This document shows positions 35,666 through 39,003 of a DNA stretch of 39,003 nucleotides, piece after piece (the first letter of the stretch is position 1; every line of letters starts with the position of its first letter). A model generated the notes under the pieces. The model was given only the letters and a program-made list of their open reading frames with translations, was not told the origin of the DNA and did not search any database. This DNA is from Nitrosomonas sp. GTDB lineage: Bacteria; Pseudomonadota; Gammaproteobacteria; Burkholderiales; Nitrosomonadaceae. The position numbers and the translations under genes were made by a program. Location: positions 1 to 39,003 of the forward strand of contig JAMXAE010000007.1 in NCBI GenBank assembly GCA_024281695.1, given 5' to 3'.

Positions 35666-35880
35666 AGTTTTAATTTTATTTTTTATAGGTTGCACTAAAT
35701 AATATGAATAATTGTTCGTCTATTTAAAGCTTATTGTTTGCTTTAAGGATGGTATTTTAAATCTTGTGTGTAGTATCATTCGCGCTCTATTAAACAAACA
35801 GTACTTTGTGGATAGACATATTGAATCGATCCTATAAATGTGGCAAGATCCTTTGAACTTTTACTAGAATAAATAATAAC

Positions 35881-36651
35881 ATGATTAATTTTATCCGCTC
35901 CAAAGCAATCGCGATTCTGATATTAGGCTTGGTTCTAACGGGTTGCGCTTCAACAAATACGAATAACCAGAAAGATTATCGGGATCCTCTGGAATCCATG
36001 AATCGCGCTGTTTTTAATTTTAATGAAATGGTCGATAACAATATACTTGAACCCGTCGCCAGAGGTTATAAGAAGGTTACACCTGACCCTATTGAAATGG
36101 TAGTTGGTAATTTCTTTTCAAATCTGAATGATGTGGTGGTGCTAACTAATTCCATTTTGCAGTTAAATTATGAAAGTGCGCTTGCTAGCAGTGGAAGGTT
36201 ATTAATTAATACGACTTTCGGTATATTTGGTATGATTGATATTGCCAGTGATATCAGCGCAGCGAGTGATATTAATCTCACTAAACGGAATGAAGACTTT
36301 GGTCAAACATTGGGTCGTTACGGTGTCGCTAGCGGGCCTTATATAGTATTGCCATTCTTGGGACCGAGTTCCTTGCGAGATACGGTAGGAATCGGCGTGG
36401 ATGGCTTTTTTATCGATCCAGTTACACAAGGGATTACAGGGATTTTCTTGAAAGATGTTGCTTATCTTAATTCGGTGGCTCTTCGTCTACCGGTTGCAAC
36501 AGCGAGAACTATTAATACACGTGCACAATTATTGGATGTTGAGAAAACATTGGAAGAAGCTGCACTGGATAAGTATGAGTTTATGCGTGACGCTTATATG
36601 CAAAGACGGACTAGTTTAATCAACAATACTGATACTGCGGAAGTTAAATAA
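35881..36651 (+). CDS. mlaA: Outer-membrane lipoprotein MlaA (VacJ)
   Basis: 256 residues. The lipoprotein signal is clear: hydrophobic AIAILILGLVLTGC with the lipidated cysteine at 22. The MlaA core follows: DPLESMNRAVFNFNEMVD, VGNFFSNLNDVVVLTNSILQ, FGIFGMIDIAS and EDFGQTLGRYGVASGPYIVL. MlaA removes phospholipids from the outer leaflet of the outer membrane and passes them to MlaC. The other mla genes are not in the window. A 215-base AT-rich region precedes it. Confidence 0.94.
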   Translation: MINFIRSKAIAILILGLVLTGCASTNTNNQKDYRDPLESMNRAVFNFNEMVDNNILEPVARGYKKVTPDPIEMVVGNFFSNLNDVVVLTNSILQLNYESALASSGRLLINTTFGIFGMIDIASDISAASDINLTKRNEDFGQTLGRYGVASGPYIVLPFLGPSSLRDTVGIGVDGFFIDPVTQGITGIFLKDVAYLNSVALRLPVATARTINTRAQLLDVEKTLEEAALDKYEFMRDAYMQRRTSLINNTDTAEVK

Positions 36652-37044
36652 TATAATCTGCAGCTGCTTGTTTTTTAGTACCGATTTATACCATTCGGTA
36701 TAGATATGATTGATATTAAATTTAATTTTAAGCATATATCTATTTTTTTTGTGTTTCAGTTGGGAAATTAATTATCGATTATTTTTTATTTCATTAATAT
36801 AAATATGCACATTGATTAAGGAAGTTTTCCATCAATCAATGTGCTTTTTTTATATATCTAGATAATAAAGTTAGAGAGAACGAAGTGGCCATATGTAGTC
36901 GTAGTGGAGGTTGTGAACGCTGAATCGTTAACGTTCTAAAGTCGGGTATGCAACCAGGTGCGTGATGAGAAGATATATTAGCAAACTGAGTTTGTGCTTG
37001 ATGTTTTAATGAATAGAATAGATTTTAAAATGATGGAGATCTGA
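36652..37044. other. 393-bp intergenic region with a terminator and a small possible RNA structure
   Basis: Very AT-rich up to 36805, then the mlaA-side terminator (36807-36852). Bases 36885-36990 are less AT-rich and non-coding in all frames seen. GGTTGT (36909-36914) can pair with GCAACC (36950-36955), enclosing GAACG/CGTTC (36915-36919 with 36932-36936), so a small structured RNA or leader is possible. GGAG at 37035-37038 serves the next gene. Confidence 0.4.
36807..36852 (+). terminator. Rho-independent terminator downstream of mlaA
   Basis: GCACATTGATT (36807-36817) pairs perfectly with AATCAATGTGC (36834-36844) around a 16-base loop, followed by seven T. It is about 155 bases after the mlaA stop. 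Confidence 0.82.
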
Positions 37045-38199
37045 ATGATGGACAATTCGGTGGTAATTGTGGGAAGTGGATTGGCTGGTTATGCGGTAGC
37101 GCGTGAGCTGCGGAAACTCGATTCAGATATTCCCATCACTATGTTGTCTGCTGATCACGGTGGCTTCTATTCCAAGCCTATGTTATCAAATGCATTATCA
37201 ACAGGTAAAACACCTCAGTCTATTCTGAATAGTGATGCAGCTCACATGGCATCACAATTAAAGATTTCCATTCGTGCTTACTGTCGCGTGACCGCTATTA
37301 ACCAATCGAAGAATACATTGACATTAGCTAATGGTGAAGAAATATTTTATGATCAACTGGTTCTGGCATTAGGAGCAGATCAAATACGTTTGCCATTACA
37401 GGGGAATGCTGTAGCAAAGGTGTTAACAGTTAATGATCTTGATGATTATGAAAGTTTTCGTGATGCCTTAATAGGAAAAAAACGAGTCAGCATTATTGGT
37501 GCAGGTTTAATTGGTTGTGAGTTTGCAAATGATCTGATAGCGACGGGCTATCAGGTAGATGTGATCGATATTGGTCCCCAACCTTTAGGGCGACTTTTGC
37601 CACCAGCGGGAGGCGTCTTTATACAACAAAAGCTAGAAGCCGCTGGTGTGGTTTTTCACTTAGATACAGCTACTCAATCGATTGATCAAATTGGACAGCA
37701 TTTACGCTTGATATTAAATAATGGTGAGTTGATTGAATCCGATATAGTGCTTTCTGCAGTAGGATTACGCCCGCGTACCCAACTTGCTGAGAGAGTTGGT
37801 ATTCAGGCCAATCGTGGAATTGTAGTTAATCGTTTATTACAAACACAGTTTTCTAGTATCTATGCTCTGGGTGATTGCGCAGAAGTTGAAGGTAAGGTTT
37901 TGCCTTTTGTGATGCCGATTACACATGCAGCCCGAGCTTTAGCTGCAACACTCGCAGGTAATCCAACAACGGTTCATTATCCGGCGATGCCAGTGATGGT
38001 AAAAACGCCTGCGTGCCCAACAGTGGTTTCGCCTCCTGATTTTAGTATCAACGGTGAATGGCAAGTTGTGACAGATAAGGATGGAGTGCAGGCACTTTAC
38101 CACGATGATGATGGCAATTTGTTAGGGTATGCATTACTGGGTGCAGCAACTAAGGAGAGAAGTAATCTGACAGCCCAATTGCCTTCAGTTTTGGAATAA
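37045..38199 (+). CDS. Rubredoxin-NAD(+) reductase-like FAD oxidoreductase
   Basis: 384 residues. FAD-binding VIVGSGLAGYAVARELRK at the N-terminus, an NAD(P)-binding loop SIIGAGLIGCEFANDL near 150-165, and the FAD closing motif IYALGDCAEVEG near 275 give the AlkT/RubB type of rubredoxin reductase. It would pass electrons from NAD(P)H to a small iron protein. No rubredoxin gene is adjacent. GGAG at 37035-37038 supports ATG 37045 or the following ATG 37048. Confidence 0.86.
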   Translation: MMDNSVVIVGSGLAGYAVARELRKLDSDIPITMLSADHGGFYSKPMLSNALSTGKTPQSILNSDAAHMASQLKISIRAYCRVTAINQSKNTLTLANGEEIFYDQLVLALGADQIRLPLQGNAVAKVLTVNDLDDYESFRDALIGKKRVSIIGAGLIGCEFANDLIATGYQVDVIDIGPQPLGRLLPPAGGVFIQQKLEAAGVVFHLDTATQSIDQIGQHLRLILNNGELIESDIVLSAVGLRPRTQLAERVGIQANRGIVVNRLLQTQFSSIYALGDCAEVEGKVLPFVMPITHAARALAATLAGNPTTVHYPAMPVMVKTPACPTVVSPPDFSINGEWQVVTDKDGVQALYHDDDGNLLGYALLGAATKERSNLTAQLPSVLE

Positions 38200-38267
38200 A
38201 TATAGATTCTCTGTTCGTAGATCCATTATTTCTAATGGATGATTAATATAAATACTGAGTATTAGTA

Positions 38268-38888
38268 ATGATGAAATTTCTATTTGATCTTTTTCCCGTT
38301 ATTTTATTTTTCGTAGCTTTTAAAATTTATGATATTTTTGTTGCGACTGCTGTAGCGATAGCGGCAGCTATTTTGCAGATCGGCTGGTTGTGGTTTCGCC
38401 ATCGCCAAATTGATAAGATGATGTGGACAAATCTAGCGATAATCGTTATTTTTGGCGGTGCAACATTAATATCTCAGGATGAAGCATTTATTAAATGGAA
38501 GCCGACAGTGCTGTATTGGTTGATTGCGACCGTTTTGCTGGTGTCAAATCAGATGTTCGGGAAAAATTTGATTCAAGCGATGCTAGACAAGCAGATTGTT
38601 TTACCTTCATTCATTTGGAATAAACTCAATCTGGGCTGGATAGGTTTCTTTATGTCAATGGGTTGTATCAATCTTTATGTCGCATTTAATTTTTCAATTG
38701 ATACGTGGGTTACGTTTAAGCTATTTGGCGCTACTGGGTTAATGCTCACTTTTATTGTGTTGCAGGTACTGATGCTGGGAAAATATCTGAAAGATACGGC
38801 ACCGTTATTAACTGAGGACGCAGCTGCGGCTGCTAGCGATCCCAAAGATCTCGAAGAAAAATCAAAAAGAACGAGTAAAAAACTATGA
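38268..38888 (+). CDS. yciB: Inner-membrane protein YciB (septation protein A, IspZ family)
   Basis: 206 residues with about five membrane helices: [20 protein letters not shown] opens the first, and [18 protein letters not shown] and GKNLIQAML are family-typical. YciB has been linked to septation and envelope integrity in enterobacteria. The C-terminal 25 residues are polar and charged and exceed the E. coli protein. Its stop overlaps the yciI start by ATGA, the usual yciB-yciI pairing. Confidence 0.93.
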   Translation: MMKFLFDLFPVILFFVAFKIYDIFVATAVAIAAAILQIGWLWFRHRQIDKMMWTNLAIIVIFGGATLISQDEAFIKWKPTVLYWLIATVLLVSNQMFGKNLIQAMLDKQIVLPSFIWNKLNLGWIGFFMSMGCINLYVAFNFSIDTWVTFKLFGATGLMLTFIVLQVLMLGKYLKDTAPLLTEDAAAAASDPKDLEEKSKRTSKKL

Positions 38889-39003
38889 TGCTATATGTTA
38901 TCAATGGCGAGGATGTGCCAAATAGTCTAGAAAAGAGAGTGCTAGTTCGTCCAGAGCACTTAAAAAGAATTCAGTTATTGCAAGAAGAGGGGCGTCTAAT
39001 TTT
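38885..39003 (+). CDS. yciI: YciI family protein, N-terminal part (runs off the window)
   Basis: The first 39 codons read [19 protein letters not shown] and then [17 protein letters not shown], which matches the start of YciI (MLYVI...SLEKR...RPAHL...LQLL.EGRL). YciI proteins are small ferredoxin-like-fold proteins related to muconolactone isomerase-like enzymes; no reaction is established. The ATG at 38885 overlaps the yciB stop; the second ATG (38888) is the family-like start. The 3' end is outside the window. Confidence 0.88.
   Translation, partial: MMLYVINGEDVPNSLEKRVLVRPEHLKRIQLLQEEGRLI

Noticed and set aside
36885..36970. Possible tRNA gene
   Set aside because: No acceptor stem, T-loop or anticodon arm could be built; pairing is limited to two short nested stems.

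Overview
The window looks like chromosomal DNA of a betaproteobacterium close to Nitrosomonas (Nitrosomonadaceae). This is inferred from gene order and protein character, because no rRNA or marker search was possible. The supporting blocks are EIIA-HPr-EI followed by metX-metW, rpsP-rimM-trmD-rplS, coq7, and yqgE-yqgF-pyrR-pyrB-pyrC'. No tRNA, rRNA, CRISPR array, complete insertion sequence or phage gene was seen.

Region by region: (1) 1-1580 is the C-terminal part of a large secreted cadherin/RTX protein, closed by a strong hairpin terminator. (2) 1743-2948 (minus) is a GAF-GGDEF diguanylate cyclase. (3) 3180-7407 (plus) holds a permease-less phosphotransfer chain (EIIA of the mannose family, HPr, EI), then metX-metW of methionine synthesis. 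(4) 7443-11032 is a mixed accessory stretch: a DUF455 ferritin-like protein, a hotdog acyl-CoA thioesterase, a GC-rich sulfotransferase, a probable decayed antitoxin gene and an Mrr-like endonuclease. (5) 11217-15954 (minus) is a tightly packed six-gene operon: KdsB-like cytidylyltransferase, HpcH/HpaI aldolase, hydroxyacid dehydrogenase, NAD-dependent sugar epimerase, HAD phosphatase and 6-phosphogluconolactonase. (6) 16236-23713 is a surface-glycan island: a GT-B-like transferase, an FkbM methyltransferase, a family 2 glycosyltransferase, an O-antigen ligase/polymerase, an RgpF-like protein and two further methyltransferases, one frameshifted in a poly-A run. (7) 23896-25170 has three small genes: DUF2024, an IalB-like periplasmic protein and an ArsC-family protein. 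(8) 25287-39003 is housekeeping: the rplS-trmD-rimM-rpsP operon (minus), a GlcF-like Fe-S protein, coq7, yqgE, yqgF, pyrR, pyrB, a metal-site-less pyrC', prlC, mlaA, a rubredoxin reductase-like flavoprotein, yciB and the start of yciI.

The most interesting unit is the pairing of regions 5 and 6. The operon carries the logic of a pathway to a CMP-activated 2-keto-3-deoxy sugar acid: a pyruvate-type aldolase, a phosphatase, redox and epimerase enzymes, and a CMP-transferase. The divergent island supplies transferases, methyl decorations and a ligase. The nearby sulfotransferase could add a further modification. The specific sugar is not identifiable from sequence alone.

Other points worth checking are the dihydroorotase homologue that has lost almost all metal ligands, a 29-bp perfect palindrome between convergent arsC-like and rplS genes, the exact 77-bp DNA repeat in the cadherin domains, and several gene remnants.
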